Shown here: positions 45,433-56,523 of the stretch, one piece after another
Numbering within the stretch: the first letter of the stretch is position 1
How the letters are laid out: every line of letters starts with the position of its first letter
Source of the DNA: Symbiodinium natans
Lineage: Eukaryota; Sar; Dinophyceae; Suessiales; Symbiodiniaceae
Direction: 5' to 3'
Length of the DNA stretch: 64,000 nt
Assembly (NCBI GenBank): GCA_905221605.1
Contig: CAJNDS010001224.1
Coordinates: 124,001 to 188,000 of the forward strand
Program-made: the position numbers and the translations under genes
Notes under the pieces: model-generated
The model's input: only the letters and a program-made list of their open reading frames with translations
Database searches by the model: none
Told to the model about the DNA's origin: nothing

Positions 45433-46497
45433 CAAGGGTGATGTGGCTGATCTGCGGCTCCCAGATTTTTTTCTGGATTTTGCGTTCAGGGTGCAGGGTT
45501 GTATCACAGGGTGTTTATTTTTTGCCTCCCGCCTAGCTGACACTCAGGCCAGGGTTTAGGGTTTGGGGCTTATAGGGCTGGCTGAGAAGTCGGCGTGGCG
45601 ATGAATAAGAGTTCTATGGCCACAAAGGCTGCGGACACCGAGGGGGTCGAACCTCGTGCTTCACTGCGGCGCAAACTGTGGGTGTGCAAAAGCCCGGTTA
45701 CCCGGAGAGCACTGAAGACGGCTTAATTAAGGAATAAACCTTAACGGCCTTAAACCATCTAGGGACGCTTCGTATGATTGCAGAGGATATTTCCTCAATT
45801 ACAGGGTGTTGTTTAAGGGCTCTTGAGGGTCCTCACCAAAAAGTAACCCCTAAACCCTAAACCCTAAACCCTAAATTTCAGTGCGCTTGAGGAGCTGAAG
45901 GCGGCCAAGTGTCATTTGTAGGCAGCTCTTTGTTCAGCGAGGCAGGTATAGGCATGCAGGTCCTGGCAAGAAAGCCGGGTTTAGGGTTTAGAGGGTTTTG
46001 TCATAAGGAACGAAGGGGGTGGAAGGGAGCGGGGGTGTAAGGAACCCCATATTCCCCAAGCAAGGGCATAATAGTCCCAAATAAGCCTTCTTATGGACGA
46101 GTGGCCAGGTTGCAGGGAGGGGTTTGGAGCGTGGGGGTGGGCTTATGGAGTTTGAGCTTTGCCTAGGGCTCAGTTTAGGGTTTAGGGCTTTGGGGGTCAG
46201 GATTTCGGGCAGCAGGACGACGCCCAAGCCCCGGGGTTGAACATGGCACCCCTGGCATTGAAGGGGTCAGGCACAGTGTCTGGAATCACCGCTAGCCGGG
46301 CGGTCCATAATGAAGGAATATTCCTCAAGTGCAACAAGAGATCCTCATCAAGATTTACGGGCAATTCACGTCATTCCCTCATTGATTGGTCTTGGGCTCT
46401 ATGGGTCAACGATCCAGTACCACCAAAGAAATTAGGGCTCCCCACACACTGTGGCAAGACAACGAGAGGCTATTGCAAAAGTAGACTGCTAGCTGAC

Positions 46498-46542
46498 CTC
46501 CAGCAACTTCTGCACTACAAGCGGCGGGCAGGGTGTCTGAGG
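46498..46542 (-). CDS. Putative short exon
   Basis: 45 nt, phase 0 to 0, acceptor CCTCAAG, donor GAG|GTCAGC. Encodes PQTPCPPLVVQKLLE. Confidence 0.5.
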
Positions 46543-46620
46543 CTTGAGGGGAAAGATCCCAGAGTAGCCTAGAAATAGAAGGGCGCACCTTCTGCTGAAA
46601 GGGTTTGTCTGAGGGAGCCT

Positions 46621-46621
<1 letters not shown>

Positions 46622-46668
<47 letters not shown>

Positions 46669-46682
46669 CCCCGCCTCCCCCC
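46622..46682. repeat. Poly-C run
   Basis: About 45 C then mixed C/G. Shorter C or G runs recur at 43010, 41940 and 57228. Confidence 0.9.
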
Positions 46683-47285
46683 GCCCCCCTCCAAACAAAT
46701 CCTAAACCCTAAACCCTGAACCCTAAACCCTAAACCCTAAACCCTAAGCCTAAACCCTAATTCCATTTCCACTACGACCTCCCAACACGCAAGCGCTCTT
46801 GCCTCGTGTCTGCTGCGGTAACTGTCTTCGTCCTTGGCTGCTCCCGGAATCCCTTCGCTGGGGTAGGTTTGGGGGCCCTGTAAAGATAAAGTTCTGGCTT
46901 TATGAGGTGATACAAGGGAGAGTTAGGGGCCAGATGAAGTAGGGTATATATCTCTTGTACCCCCAAAAGGACACCAGGTCTATACACGCACCAAAAATTG
47001 AAAGGAACCTTGCATACACTCACCAAAAAACAGAAATTATATATATATATATACCCTGCTTCATAGAAATTAACAACTTATGTTCAAGCCCATCCCTGTT
47101 CTCAAGGTTGAAGGCCGAGGGTTTGCGTTTGAGGGCCTCGCGGGTTAGCATCTCCGAGCCCCCGAAACCCTAAACCCTAAACCCTAAACCCTAAACCCTA
47201 AACCCTGAACCCTGAACCCTGAACCCTGAGCCCTGAGCCCTGAGCCCTGAGCCCTGAGCCCTAAACCGGCCCAAGACACTTGTAC

Positions 47286-47351
47286 GGAGCCCGGATTTGC
47301 CCCGCTGGGCACGAAGGATCCGTGAGGGCGTAGCTCAAGACGTACCGGCTC
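47286..47351 (-). CDS. Putative exon
   Basis: 66 nt, phase 0 to 0, acceptor GCTACAG, donor CC|GTACAAG. Encodes EPVRLELRPHGSFVPSGANP. Confidence 0.65.
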
Positions 47352-47518
47352 CTGTAGCTTGACGGTTGGGTTTAGGGTTCAGGTTTCAGGGTGCAGCACC
47401 CTAAACCCTAAACCCTAAACCCTAAACCCTGGGGGGCGAGGTTTCGGGTTCAGGGCTTCGGAGGAGGATCCAGACCTTATGTGCTGTGCTTAAGGACATG
47501 AGACCTCACACTATTGCC

Positions 47519-47660
47519 CAGAGAGCCCTTCAAACCCCTTAACTCAGGTACATACCTTCAATCATACTTAAGGATCCCTTTCGGGTTTAATCCAGACATG
47601 TTCCTGAATCCAGGATTAAGTGTTTAGGGTTTAGGGTGTAGGGGTATTGGGCACTTTAAG
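47519..47660. mobile_element. Family A element with TTTAGGG inserted in the right arm
   Basis: Left end CCCAGAGAGCCCTTC. In the right arm, TTTAGGGTTTAGGG lies between CCAGGATTAAG and GGGGTATTGGGC. The other copies lack this insert. Confidence 0.65.
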
Positions 47661-47707
47661 TCAGGGTGTTTACGGCGCATCTCCGACTTGAAGGGTCTTG
47701 GGCTCAG
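47655..47707 (-). CDS. Putative exon ending at a family A element
   Basis: Frame LSPRPFKSEMRRKHPDL, acceptor GCCCAAG. Donor TTAAA|GTGCCCAATACCCC is a family A terminus whose usual AGAGCCC is changed to a GT-containing form. Confidence 0.55.
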
Positions 47708-47735
47708 CTTGGGCCTGCTTGCAATTTTTTGGGAC

Positions 47736-47860
47736 TATACTAGACCCGGGAGTAACTTGGGAATAAACAGGGCGCCCTGTTTGGTTTTAAGGGGATTAAT
47801 TATAAGGGAACCCCCAACCCTAAAAAAACAAAAACGGGCCTACTCCCGGTCCTAGTATAT
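47736..47860. mobile_element. Family C element, complete
   Basis: Ends ATACTAGACCCGGGAGTA and TACTCCCGGTCCTAGTAT, near-perfect inverted repeats, flanked by TA. Same family as the inner copy at 52747-52868. Confidence 0.7.
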
Positions 47861-48257
47861 AATCCGAGGCTGCAACGCCTCTTCTTCTACGTTTAGGGTT
47901 TAGGTTTAGGGTTGAGGGACCCGCAACATGGTGATGCTTGCACTGAGCTGTAAGGAAAAATGACCTACCGAAGTCAAGAACTAGTATGATAGCATATTAC
48001 AATATCATTAGAAACATATGGTATGCCATTCCATTATGAAACATGCTTCTTCTTCTTCTTGTATTATTTTACTCTTGTACCTAAATGTCATAACAAAACA
48101 GCTGATATCACTACAAATGTCATGATTCGACAAGAAAAGCATAGATATAACACCAATACAATATCATCATACATACAGAGAGCCTTCCATGTGTGAATCG
48201 CTCTAAACCCTCAACCCTCAACCCTCAACCCTAAACCCTAAACCCTAAAACCTAAAC

Positions 48258-48343
48258 AGTCGTAGACGAGAGGATCCAAAAGGTGGCTCGTGCTCCAGTG
48301 CTCTGCCCGAACCCAAGTGCCACGCGTTGAGACCATTCATCTT
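48258..48343 (-). CDS. Putative exon
   Basis: Acceptor TAGCTTCAG, donor GACT|GTTTAGG (array edge). Contains DEWSQRVALGFGQSTGARAT. Confidence 0.6.
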
Positions 48344-48616
48344 CTGAAGCTATAACTAAAAAAACATGTACATATATACATGTATAGATAATCGCCCTAT
48401 ATTTATCATACACACTAATATACTAATAGAGCGGTAGAATACATGAATATATATATATATATATATATATTCGGCTACAAAATGCAATACGACAATTCAT
48501 ACAAACGTGGCAAAACATACTAGCACAATACTTCTCTAAAGGTATAGTAAGATCATAGTACGAAACAAGCCTCATATTTATCAGAAAAGAATCATGTCGG
48601 CCGAACGCCACACAAC

Positions 48617-48694
48617 AAATCTGCCCAGGCACTTGATGGCGTTGTAGTCCACTGTCTTGGTGAACTTGTGGCTCTGGCTCTGCACCACGCTGTC
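48617..48694 (-). CDS. Putative exon
   Basis: Acceptor ATGCTCAG. Contains VQSQSHKFTKTVDYNAIKCL. The frame stays open beyond both ends. Hydrophilic and helical upstream. Confidence 0.6.
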
Positions 48695-49312
48695 CTGAGC
48701 ATTCTCCAGGCCCAAGACTCAACCCTACACCCTCGGCCTCGTGATGCAGCAGCCCCGAACCCTAAACCTCGAACCTAAAGCCAAAATCGAGCTAGAAGCC
48801 CTAAACCCTAAACCCTAAACCCTAAACCCTTCGACCCTAAAACCAGAATCGAGCTCGAGCTTCGAACTCGCAGCGCTGATATGGAACCCTGGACCGCATG
48901 AGGGCTTCCCAAAACAGGGGCGCCCGTTTTCGGTTTTGTTCATGGGTTTGGCTACTACCCCCGTCTATGCTAACCCCCCCTAGGTTCCCCTTAAATCACC
49001 TTCATTAGTCTAAATTTTCCCTACATAGCCTGAAATATGGTGGGAATCTTTTGTCCTCTACAGAGCTTTGGAAACATGAGGCAATGGTGTTGCGAAAGAA
49101 AGTCTGAGGTCTCGTGTCTGAACCCTAAACCATACCCCTTGTTGAGCACACAGGACTGGCTTGGGTTCAGCCCCCTTTTTGCAACTGGGCTTGAGGACTA
49201 GCCAGATTCAAGATGGAGGTGGGTGTCAGGCTTTCGTTCCCACTTGTTGCATGCTCCGTAAGCACATGGTTCAGACCCCTAAACCCTGCACCCTGGACCC
49301 TAAACCCTAAAC

Positions 49313-49381
49313 CCAACAGCATCCGGAACCAGACCGAGCAGCGTTCACCCCGAAACTGTAGTAGTCGCGCAGATAGCTGTC
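49313..49381 (-). CDS. Putative exon
   Basis: 69 nt, acceptor TTCTGAG, donor TTGG|GTTTAGGG (array). Encodes DSYLRDYYSFGVNAARSGSG. Confidence 0.6.
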
Positions 49382-49502
49382 CTCAGAACTGGGGGAGGTT
49401 TAGGGGCCCTGTAACAATCAAACTTCTATGGCGTTATGAGGATTCTGTAGGGGATACAAGGGCAACAACAACATAAACAATTATGTTTGTAACCTACCCC
49501 TA

Positions 49503-49655
49503 AAAAGGAATCTTCTGGCCTGCACAACATCCCAAAAGAACAGCTGTTGATCGGTTTGTTCAAAATTGGGGTGTCTTTCCCGCGGGAGAAGGGTTCTATT
49601 CTACCTCGAATGGTATCCGCAACGCAATGGGACTTTTGCTGAGGTAACTCTGCTG
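49503..49655 (-). CDS. Putative exon
   Basis: Frame ELPQQKSHCVADTIRGRIEP, then RGKDTPILNKPINSCSFGML. Ends near TTTAGG|GGTAGG. The 5' boundary is approximate. Confidence 0.5.
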
Positions 49656-49917
49656 GCTCTCTCAAAGGCTAGCCTTCGTATTTTCTGTTGGGGATCATAT
49701 GGCTGTATGGCTCATATTTGACCTTTCCCAACCAAATGTCCACAACCCCCCCACACTATGCTCCACATGATAGGAACCGTCCATAGAAGCCCCCCCTCCC
49801 CCCCCAGTACTGCACTCAGTGCGTCTTGGGTGCCAGGACCCCTATTGTTCCGTCTGTCAATGAAGGCGCAGTCTTTATTCCTAAGGAGTTTAGGGCTCAG
49901 GGCTGGGCATCAAGAAC

Positions 49918-50029
49918 CGAGGCACATATGCTGGCTCTGTAGCAGAGCAGCTTCCCAACCATTCATCCTTTGCAGTTTGTTTCGGCTGGAGGATGACGGA
50001 TGGCGAATCTGCATGGCCTGGCGAAGCTC
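49918..50029 (-). CDS. Putative exon
   Basis: 112 nt, acceptor TGTCTAG, donor CTCG|GTTCTTG. Contains RNKLQRMNGWEAALLQSQHM. The plus-strand frame at 49758-50033 is its shadow. Confidence 0.65.
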
Positions 50030-51144
50030 CTAGACATCCTTGAGTCGCTACAAGACGGGCCCCCCCTAGTAATAAGTAGGGGTATAAGGGAGCTAAATGG
50101 AAATTTGTGTGGTTGCTGATGTGGGATATAACTCCACCTAGCCAAAGTTAGTACAGTAAAAGTTGGGCCCCCTATTTGCAAGCCCTGAGCCTGTAGCCTG
50201 TAACCTAGGCATAAACAAGCTACACCCTAAAACAGTAAACCCTAATCCTAAACCCTAAGCCCTAAACCCTAAACCCTAGACCCTAAACCCTAAACCTAAA
50301 CCCTAAACCCTGAACCCTAATGTTCGGGAAATGCTCATGCTAATTTGCCGATGCATAGGTGAAAACTAGGTCGGAGGGTCATGGGTAGTCATCGTAGGTT
50401 TAGAAGTACCCGGAAACGGGTCATAAGTATAGGTACCATGCTGATAACCCTACTTACCACTAGGGTCCCTAAACCCTAAACCCTAAACCCTAAACCCTAA
50501 ACCCTAAACCCTAAACCCTGTACAGTCGAGTCTAGCTCGAGAGCTCGGCGGCCTCCGGAGAAACTGAAGTCGTGGACTCCGCCACACAGCGCCAACGCGG
50601 CTGCCTGCCTTGAGAGTGCTTGGGGGGTCCATGTTTGGGGTTTAGGGTTTAGGGTTTAGGGTTTGGGGTTTGGGGTTTGGGGTTTAGGGTTTGGGGTTTA
50701 GGCCTAATGGGTAGGGTTTAGGGTTATGAGTTTAAGGGTTTAAGGGTACAGGGGGGCAGTTCCACTAACTTGGGTGGCCCAGGGGGGAGGGATAGAGTTC
50801 AGGGTTGCGGCGTCTGGTTTACCGCCCTTTTGTAAACCTCAAAGCCCCTAGCTTAGAGTTTAGGGTTTAGGCTTAGAGTTTACCAGAACCCACCCCCCCC
50901 CCCCCAAAAGAAAAACTAGCGATTCAGGCTTAGGATTGAGCTGCCTCTTCCACAAAGTTTCAAGTTTAGATAAGTTTAGCAAAATGATACGTGCAGTTTC
51001 CGAAAATAGGGGCACTTTTCTGGGGGCTCCTATAAACAGACCCATCTTATTCTGGGGGGGGGGCATATACTCAATGCATTCTATACTCCCGTTTTTATCT
51101 ATATGACAGCGAAAAACGAAACCGTTCCTAATGGTACGTTAGTG

Positions 51145-51205
51145 TTAGCACGCGCAATCCAGCCGCACGTTGTCACTGAATGGGATGAGCCAGACGAATA
51201 CCTCG
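51145..51205 (-). CDS. Putative exon
   Basis: Frame EVFVWLIPFSDNVRLDCA after AAAGAG, with a GC donor before TAA. Boundaries approximate. Confidence 0.45.
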
Positions 51206-51217
51206 GCTCTTTAGGGT

Positions 51218-51335
51218 TTAGGGGGGTTTTAGGGTTTAGGGATTTAGGGCTTTAGGGCTTTAGGGTTTTAGGGTTTTAGGGTTTTAGGGTTTTAGGGTTT
51301 TAGGGTTTTAGGGTTTAGGGTTTCAGGGTTTAGGG
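51218..51335. repeat. TTTTAGGG (8-bp) variant array
   Basis: Consecutive TTTTAGGG units at 51260-51312, flanked by TTTAGGG. Confidence 0.85.
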
Positions 51336-51498
51336 TTTCGGAAGGGGGTTGGCTCGTGATGGGGTCAGTCATGCTGCCTCGCTAGAGAACTCATTAGTAG
51401 GAACATGCTATGGGAAGTGGGGTCACGTGTACGTATGGCACTATATAACCTTCAAGGGTTCTGGCCATCTACGCACCTAATTCCCCCAATCTGGGTAC

Positions 51499-51596
51499 CT
51501 CTGACTACGTTGTAATGCACGACGGAGAGCACATGGCAGACAATTGCCACCTTCTCGTCTTGAGCATCGTCCGGCCTAGACATCCCTTTCAACCTC
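51499..51596 (-). CDS. Putative exon
   Basis: Acceptor CCCAAG at an array edge, donor AGAG|GTACCC. Contains DEKVAIVCHVLSVVHYNVV. An in-frame ATG precedes it. Confidence 0.6.
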
Positions 51597-51659
51597 CTTG
51601 GGTTTAGGGTCTAGGGTTTAGGGCTTAGGGTTTAGGGCTTAGGGGCAGCAGAAAAAAAC

Positions 51660-51716
51660 CGGAGTCAAAGATACCGGTTTCTACAGAAACGCAGGTAATG
51701 TTCTGCCGCGCGCGGG
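51660..51716 (-). CDS. Putative exon
   Basis: 57 nt, phase 1 to 1, acceptor ATGTCAG, donor CCG|GTTTTT. Encodes ARARQNITCVSVETGIFDS. Confidence 0.55.
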
Positions 51717-51849
51717 CTGACATATGCAGGAACTCAATCTATCACGCAGAATGGCACTAAGCATCCAACATCTTACAATTAGGGAAAAAACCCGAGACAG
51801 AAAGCGAGAGAGAGAGAGAGAGAAACAACAAACAAGTCAGCCCCTCGAC

Positions 51850-52000
51850 CTTTGAATCGGAGCTTTTGGATGAGGCAATCTGAAGCCTCATATCCCGCCA
51901 AGTGGCCGCTGACAAGATGAAACCAACAGTGAGCAGGTAGCGGATGAGATCTTTGCCTCCGATTCGACATTCTTTGTTTATAAGCGACTGAAGCACGTGC
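51850..52000 (-). CDS. Putative exon (151 nt)
   Basis: Acceptor CATGTGCAG and donor AAAG|GTCGAGG are both good. Phase 2 to 0. Contains LINKECRIGGKDLIRYLLTV then FILSAATWRDMRLQIASSK. Unrecognised, mostly helical. Confidence 0.65.
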
Positions 52001-52035
52001 CTGCACATGCACAGTACGTCGACTCTTGGGCTACA

Positions 52036-52147
52036 CCCAGAGAGCCCGAAACCCCTTAGCTAAGGAATTGACCTTAAACTATAAAGGGAGCCTTCGTATG
52101 AGTTCAGGGGTACATTCCGTAACCAAAGGGGTATTGGGCTCTTTGGG
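52036..52147. mobile_element. Family A MITE/introner, complete
   Basis: 112 bp, ends CCCAGAGAGCCCGAAACCCC and GGGGTATTGGGCTCTTTGGG. Confidence 0.75.
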
Positions 52148-52576
52148 CAAAGCCTCAAACTCTAAACCCTCAACTTGGGATGTTCCCCCTTTTTCTAACA
52201 ATCCTTACAATGATTAAAATCGGGGCACTATATTCTTCTGGAATTTCTGCCAGGCATGCCAGACTGAATGCACAGCTTGTGCGGCGCGCCGACTCTTCTA
52301 TCTTTTTCGGACCCTAAACCCTAAACCCTAAACCGTAAACCCTAAACCCTAAACCCTAAACCCTAAACCCTAAACCCAGCCAAGACCTAAACCCAAAGCC
52401 GTAAGGGCTCAACCATAGGGGCCTGGAAAGCCCATGAACAGCCGGTTGTTGCCGCAGCTGAGAGGTTTGATCCTGTCGCTCCCATCTGCAGCTTCACCAG
52501 GCTTGGGGTTTGGGGTTTGGGGTTTAGGGTTTAGGGTAACTCTGGGGCTCTGGGCTTGAGACTGTGACATGCCACT

Positions 52577-52883
52577 TGTGATGTTCCCCCTTATACTAAC
52601 AGCCCTTAAATCGGGATTCTAATAGGGGGAATACTCTGATCCCTATCAAGGGCTGTTGCTAGTACGGAATATACCTTAAATCATACTAAGGTTCCCTATA
52701 TGGTTCAAGGTATATTCCTTGATTAAGGGGCATTGAGCTCTTTGGGTACTAGACCCAGGAGTATCCTAGCAATACAAAAGGGTGCCCCTTTTCTGTTTAA
52801 AGGGGATGATAAGGGAACCCCAACCCTAACAAAAAGGTGAATAAGGGCCTACTACTCCCGGTCCTAGATTAAGGGGAACATCC
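52577..52883. mobile_element. Nested element: family B split by families A and C
   Basis: Family B left part (GATGTTCCCCCTTATACTAAC...GGGCTGTTGCTAGTAC) to about 52662. Then a 5'-truncated family A copy (to 52746), then a family C copy ACTAGACCCAGGAGTA...TACTCCCGGTCCTAG (52747-52868). Family B right end GGGGAACATCCCAA closes it. Confidence 0.65.
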
Positions 52884-53389
52884 CAACAGTTTTTAACATT
52901 CCTTCGGGTCCACCCTAAACCCTAAACCCTAAACCCTAAACCCTAAACCCTAAACCAAAAAAGACACTAAACCCTAAACCCTAAAGGTATATGGTCAGTT
53001 CTCCCCATGTCGGCCCCGTTTTTGGGTACCCAAATGTGGAGGGGGCCGCCTCCTAACAAGGACCTAACAAGGGGGACCATCTTTTATAACACCGGTCATC
53101 TATTCCTTATGAAGGCCCGTGGCCTCTTCACCTGTTACCCTTGTACCTTAATATGGCACCTAGGTACCCTAGTAAGACCCTAGGTACCCTAGTAAGAAGC
53201 CCCATACAAAACAGAAACCCTACTTAAAGAGACCCTGGACCCTACCCCTAAACCCTACCCCTAAACCCTAAACCCTAAACCCTAAACCCTAAGCCCTAAA
53301 CCCTAAACCCTAAACCCTAAACCCTTAACCCTAACCCCTAAACCCTAAACCCTAAACCCCGAACCCTGAAGTGTAGTGCATGGTTCTCT

Positions 53390-53468
53390 AAGGTCCAATG
53401 AAATCTGTTCCTTTTGTGAAGGGGGCGCGAGCTCGCTGGACCAGCAGCTTCGGGACCCCCTTGACTAG
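53390..53468 (-). CDS. Putative exon
   Basis: Acceptor GGTCTAG, frame KGVPKLLVQRARAPFTKGTD. Runs to a TAG near 53390; donor not fixed. Confidence 0.45.
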
Positions 53469-53594
53469 ACCCAGGCAAGCTAACGGTTGAGGATTTAGGG
53501 TTTAGGGTTGAGGGTTTAGGGTTTACGTGGGGTTTAGGCTTTAGGGCTTATAGTATCTTATAGGCCTTAGGGTTTAGGATTTCGGTTTTGCCAC

Positions 53595-53678
53595 CTGCGT
53601 AATCTGGGGGCCAACGAAATGGAGGGCATTTTTTTGGTAGCTCTGCGAAGAATATCGGGACCAGAAGGGGATTTGGGA
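53595..53678 (-). CDS. Putative exon
   Basis: 84 nt, phase 0 to 0, donor CAG|GTGGCA. Contains IPFWSRYSSQSYQKNALHFV. Another open islet (about 53700-53775, YNLTRGHIRIHVVRLLQE) lies directly upstream. Confidence 0.6.
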
Positions 53679-53787
53679 CTTAATATGGCTCCTGTAGTAG
53701 CCTCACAACGTGGATGCGAATATGGCCTCGTGTAAGGTTGTAGGTCGGAGGGCTTAAGGAGAAGTGCAGGTATGGCTCATTGGAAGC

Positions 53788-53916
53788 CCAGTAACCCTAA
53801 ACCCTAAACCCTAAACCCGAAACCCTATGATCATAAGGGTACCCTTCTTTAGGGATTGGTGACAGTTTGAAGGGAACCATGAACTAAAAAAAAGGTACAG
53901 GGTACGGCTGGGCTGC
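53788..53916. mobile_element. Family F element carrying a CCCTAAA array
   Basis: AGCCCAGTAA, then four CCCTAAA-type units (53793-53827), then ATGAT...AAGGGTACCCTTCTTTAGGG...GGCTGGGCTGCC. In the copy at 63788 the same place holds GCCAATT. Confidence 0.65.
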
Positions 53917-54024
53917 CAAGTTGTTCTTTGGCAAGCCCCTTGTCCTGGGCAAGGTCATGCGAATCCTCTCGGTGAACAGCACCTGCCACAGAATCAAGCG
54001 AACTTAGAACACTTCTCTTGTGGC
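53917..54024 (-). CDS. Putative exon ending at a family F element
   Basis: Frame KRSVLSSLDSVAGAVHREDS then DLAQDKGLAKEQL. Acceptor GTAGAG. Donor TTG|GCAGCCCAG is the family F terminus in GC form (other copies have GTAGCCCAG). Confidence 0.55.
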
Positions 54025-54114
54025 CTCTACTGCGCAACAACCGTCTAGGCTCCTCAGTAACGTACGAGAAGAGGGAACTGACTGCTCGGAGGTACTAAAA
54101 GAGCCCCAACACAC

Positions 54115-54177
54115 CTGAATTCTGGGAAAGGCCATGCTTCTTGTGCACGATGATGTTTTCCTTTATGGGCAGCTGGG
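54115..54177 (-). CDS. Putative exon
   Basis: 63 nt, phase 1 to 1, acceptor TTCCGGGAG and donor TCAG|GTGTGT. Encodes LPIKENIIVHKKHGLSQNS. Confidence 0.6.
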
Positions 54178-54246
54178 CTCCCGGAACCCTAAACCCTAAA
54201 CCCTAAACTCTAAACTCAAGCCTTAACCCGAATCCCAATTTAAAAC

Positions 54247-54305
54247 CTGGGCGCACGCTCTCCGGGAAGTACCGGGCGTCCTCTGAATGAATCTTTCCAA
54301 GGGCC
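54247..54305 (-). CDS. Putative exon
   Basis: 59 nt, phase 2 to 1. Acceptor is a TTTAGGG variant: TTTAGGGTTTCAG. Donor CAG|GTTTTAAA. Encodes LGKIHSEDARYFPESVRP. Phase fits the next exon. Confidence 0.6.
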
Positions 54306-54801
54306 CTGAAACCCTAAATTAACGATCTGGTTTTGGGTTCGCAGTTTTTGTTAAGGTCTTAGACACATCCAAAGAGCCGAAAGACCTGTATATGGAAAAG
54401 TTGAATGTTTCCATACAAAGCATCATAAGGATCCCTTTTTGTTTCAAGGTCCATACCTTAAACAAAAAGGTCACTTCTCTGCAATATGGTCCCCTGTGAT
54501 TTATTAGGTACACAAAAAAAGGGACCACAATTTGGAGAACTGACCAGAAAGGTACCCCCCGTATATTTTAAGGGTATATTCCATAATCAACGGTTGTTTT
54601 CGGGTTTCTTGGGGAACTCCATAATGAACGAGTTTTCAGGGATTCTTGGGGAAGATCTCCTCTGGCTTTGCGAACCAGGACGTGCTATTCTACCCCAGAA
54701 CCCCTTAGAAAGGCCCTAGGGTTGATTATGGAAACCACAGGGCGATACAGGGCCCAACAGCCCGTCCTGGAATGCGAATCACCCTAAACCCTAAACCCTA
54801 C

Positions 54802-54876
54802 ACCCCGCTAAGCCGCGACGCGCGGTCAGAATCATCGTTGCCACCTCTTCGACGGAATTTGGGTTTCCAGGGAGCC
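54802..54876 (-). CDS. Putative exon
   Basis: Acceptor GTCAGCAG lies in the end of a family A element. Frames here include NSVEEVATMILTARRGLAG and, alternatively, an Arg/Gly-rich reading. The phase is not fixed. Confidence 0.5.
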
Positions 54877-55038
54877 CTGCTGACACCTCAAGGAAGGAAT
54901 AGACCTTCAACCCTAAACCCTAAACCCCTAAACCCCTAAGCCCTAAACCCTTAGTATGATGCAAGGTATGTCCCTGAATTAAAGGGGGTGTTGGCTTAGC
55001 GACTTAGGGGTGTTTAGGGCTCTTTGGGAACTGCAAGC
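54868..55038. mobile_element. Family A element with CCCTAAA array in its centre
   Basis: AAGGAATAGACCTTCAA, then about five CCCTAAA-type units (54910-54950), then TTAGTATGATGCAAGG as in intact copies. The array replaces about 15 bp of the centre. Confidence 0.65.
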
Positions 55039-55691
55039 CCTAAACCCTAAATCCTAAATCCTAAACCCTAAACCCTAAACCCTAAACCCTAAACCCTAAA
55101 CCCGTTCCTCCTTAGGATGACTCGGCGTCGCTCGGGTCGGACCTCTTCTCTTCCGTGGCTCCACTACCCAGACCCCTGGGAGGATCCAAAAAAAGAGCCC
55201 CCCGAATAGTACCCTATACTAGTCCCTGAACCCTAAACCCTAAACCCTAAACCCTAAACCCTAAACCCCAGTATTGGGTCATCCTCAGGAACCCTTAAGA
55301 GGATCTGTTTTTTGGATCCTCCCAGGGGTCTTGGTAGGCACCGGCCGTTGCCCTCCAGCAGGCTCCCAAAGGGCCTAATCACCCTAAACCCCAAACCCCA
55401 AACCCCAAACCCTAAACCCCCTTAATTCAGGAATATCAGGAATGTTGCCTAAAGCGTATACTAAGGATCCCTAAAAGTCTAAGGTGTATTCCTGAATTAA
55501 GGGCTTTGGGGCTCTTCATATTGTTTGAGGCCCACTCAATGGCTTTATCTCTCAGCAATCTGCCTGGCTCCTACAGCCCAGTGTTGTAGCAGGGGCAGCC
55601 ACGAGAAAAGCTGCTGCTGGTCAAGCCCTACACCCTAAAGACCTTAAACTCTCGATGCAAGAACGATTTAAGTGCCCGACCCTAAATTCTA

Positions 55692-55740
55692 AACCCTGAA
55701 ACCCTAAGTGCAACGACGCATCTCATGATGCGGAGCCCAG
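55692..55740 (-). CDS. Putative exon
   Basis: Frame GLRIMRCVVAL between GCTCAAG and AGG|GTTTCAG. The open frame extends upstream as RIRVLAQA, so the acceptor may lie further up. Confidence 0.45.
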
Positions 55741-55912
55741 CTTGAGCCAAAACCCGGATCCGAAAAAGGTTAGGGTTTAGGGTTTAGGGTTTAGGGTTTG
55801 TCGCTAGAACTCCCTGAAATATTGAAAAAAATTTAAATTTGTATAGGAAGGGGGTTTAGGGTTTATGGTTTAGGGTTGTTCCCCCGTAGCGCTTAAGGGT
55901 GTAGTCTGAAAC

Positions 55913-55989
55913 CCCGCGTAGTTTCGATGATGTCGGGAGCTTGGTGCACCTGTGCGAGCAGCTCATCGACATCCAGTACGAAAGCCAGC
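55913..55989 (-). CDS. Putative exon
   Basis: 77 nt, acceptor CTCTTCCAG, donor CGG|GTTTCAG. Contains LAFVLDVDELLAQVHQAPDI. Unrecognised, helical. Confidence 0.6.
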
Positions 55990-56431
55990 CTGGAAGAGGG
56001 TTTAGGGTTTAGGGTTTCGTTTGTAGAGTTTGGACATTAAGGGGCCCTTTTAAACTCCGCTCAGCAAGCAAGTATTTCCCTTGCTAGCTGTGTTTCTAGG
56101 ATTTCTCTACACCAACCTGCTAGGATATTGGAGTTGTTGTTGCTTTTTGGTGTAAATCTTAGACTGTGGCCTTTTTTGTGGGAGATATTCTATCTTTGGA
56201 AGCATCGTTTCTTGCAACAGCCTCAGCACCCCGGCTATACTCCAAAACAGAAATGCGAAAATCTTCAAGGCTCAAATGGGAGGGGCTTGAAACCACTAGC
56301 GCTCCACAAGCAAACCTCGATTAGGACACCTCATCCAACCTTCATAGTTGCTTGGATGTTCATGGGTTGCCGTCATTAGGATTCTCGGTGCCCTACCATA
56401 CTGACAACATTACTTGTGACTGCCCATGAAC

Positions 56432-56523
56432 CTCCGAGTTAACCTTTCCCATATCATTAGCACCCGAGCTTTGTTCTAGGTGGTTCGACTTGTCCGAAGA
56501 CATGAAACAAGAATCCTCTTCCA
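56432..56523 (-). CDS. Putative exon ending at a family N element
   Basis: 92 nt. Contains ATG in frame: MSSDKSNHLEQSSGANDMGK. Donor GAG|GTTCATGGG is the conserved end of family N. Could be a first coding exon. Confidence 0.6.

Noticed and set aside
45604-45725. Plus-strand 42-codon ATG frame and plus-strand frame at 43870-43970
   Set aside because: The minus strand is equally open and fits the general strand and splice pattern; GC-rich islets are often open on both strands.
46237-46572. 111-codon plus-strand frame
   Set aside because: Overlaps a worn family A element, and the minus strand carries a spliced exon at 46498-46542.
55741-55752. Twelve-base match on the minus strand to the 3' end of the dinoflagellate spliced leader (TTTTGGCTCAAG)
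   Set aside because: The bases before it do not continue the leader, and they lie in an open coding frame (VLAQA), so a chance match is more likely than a retroposed cDNA.
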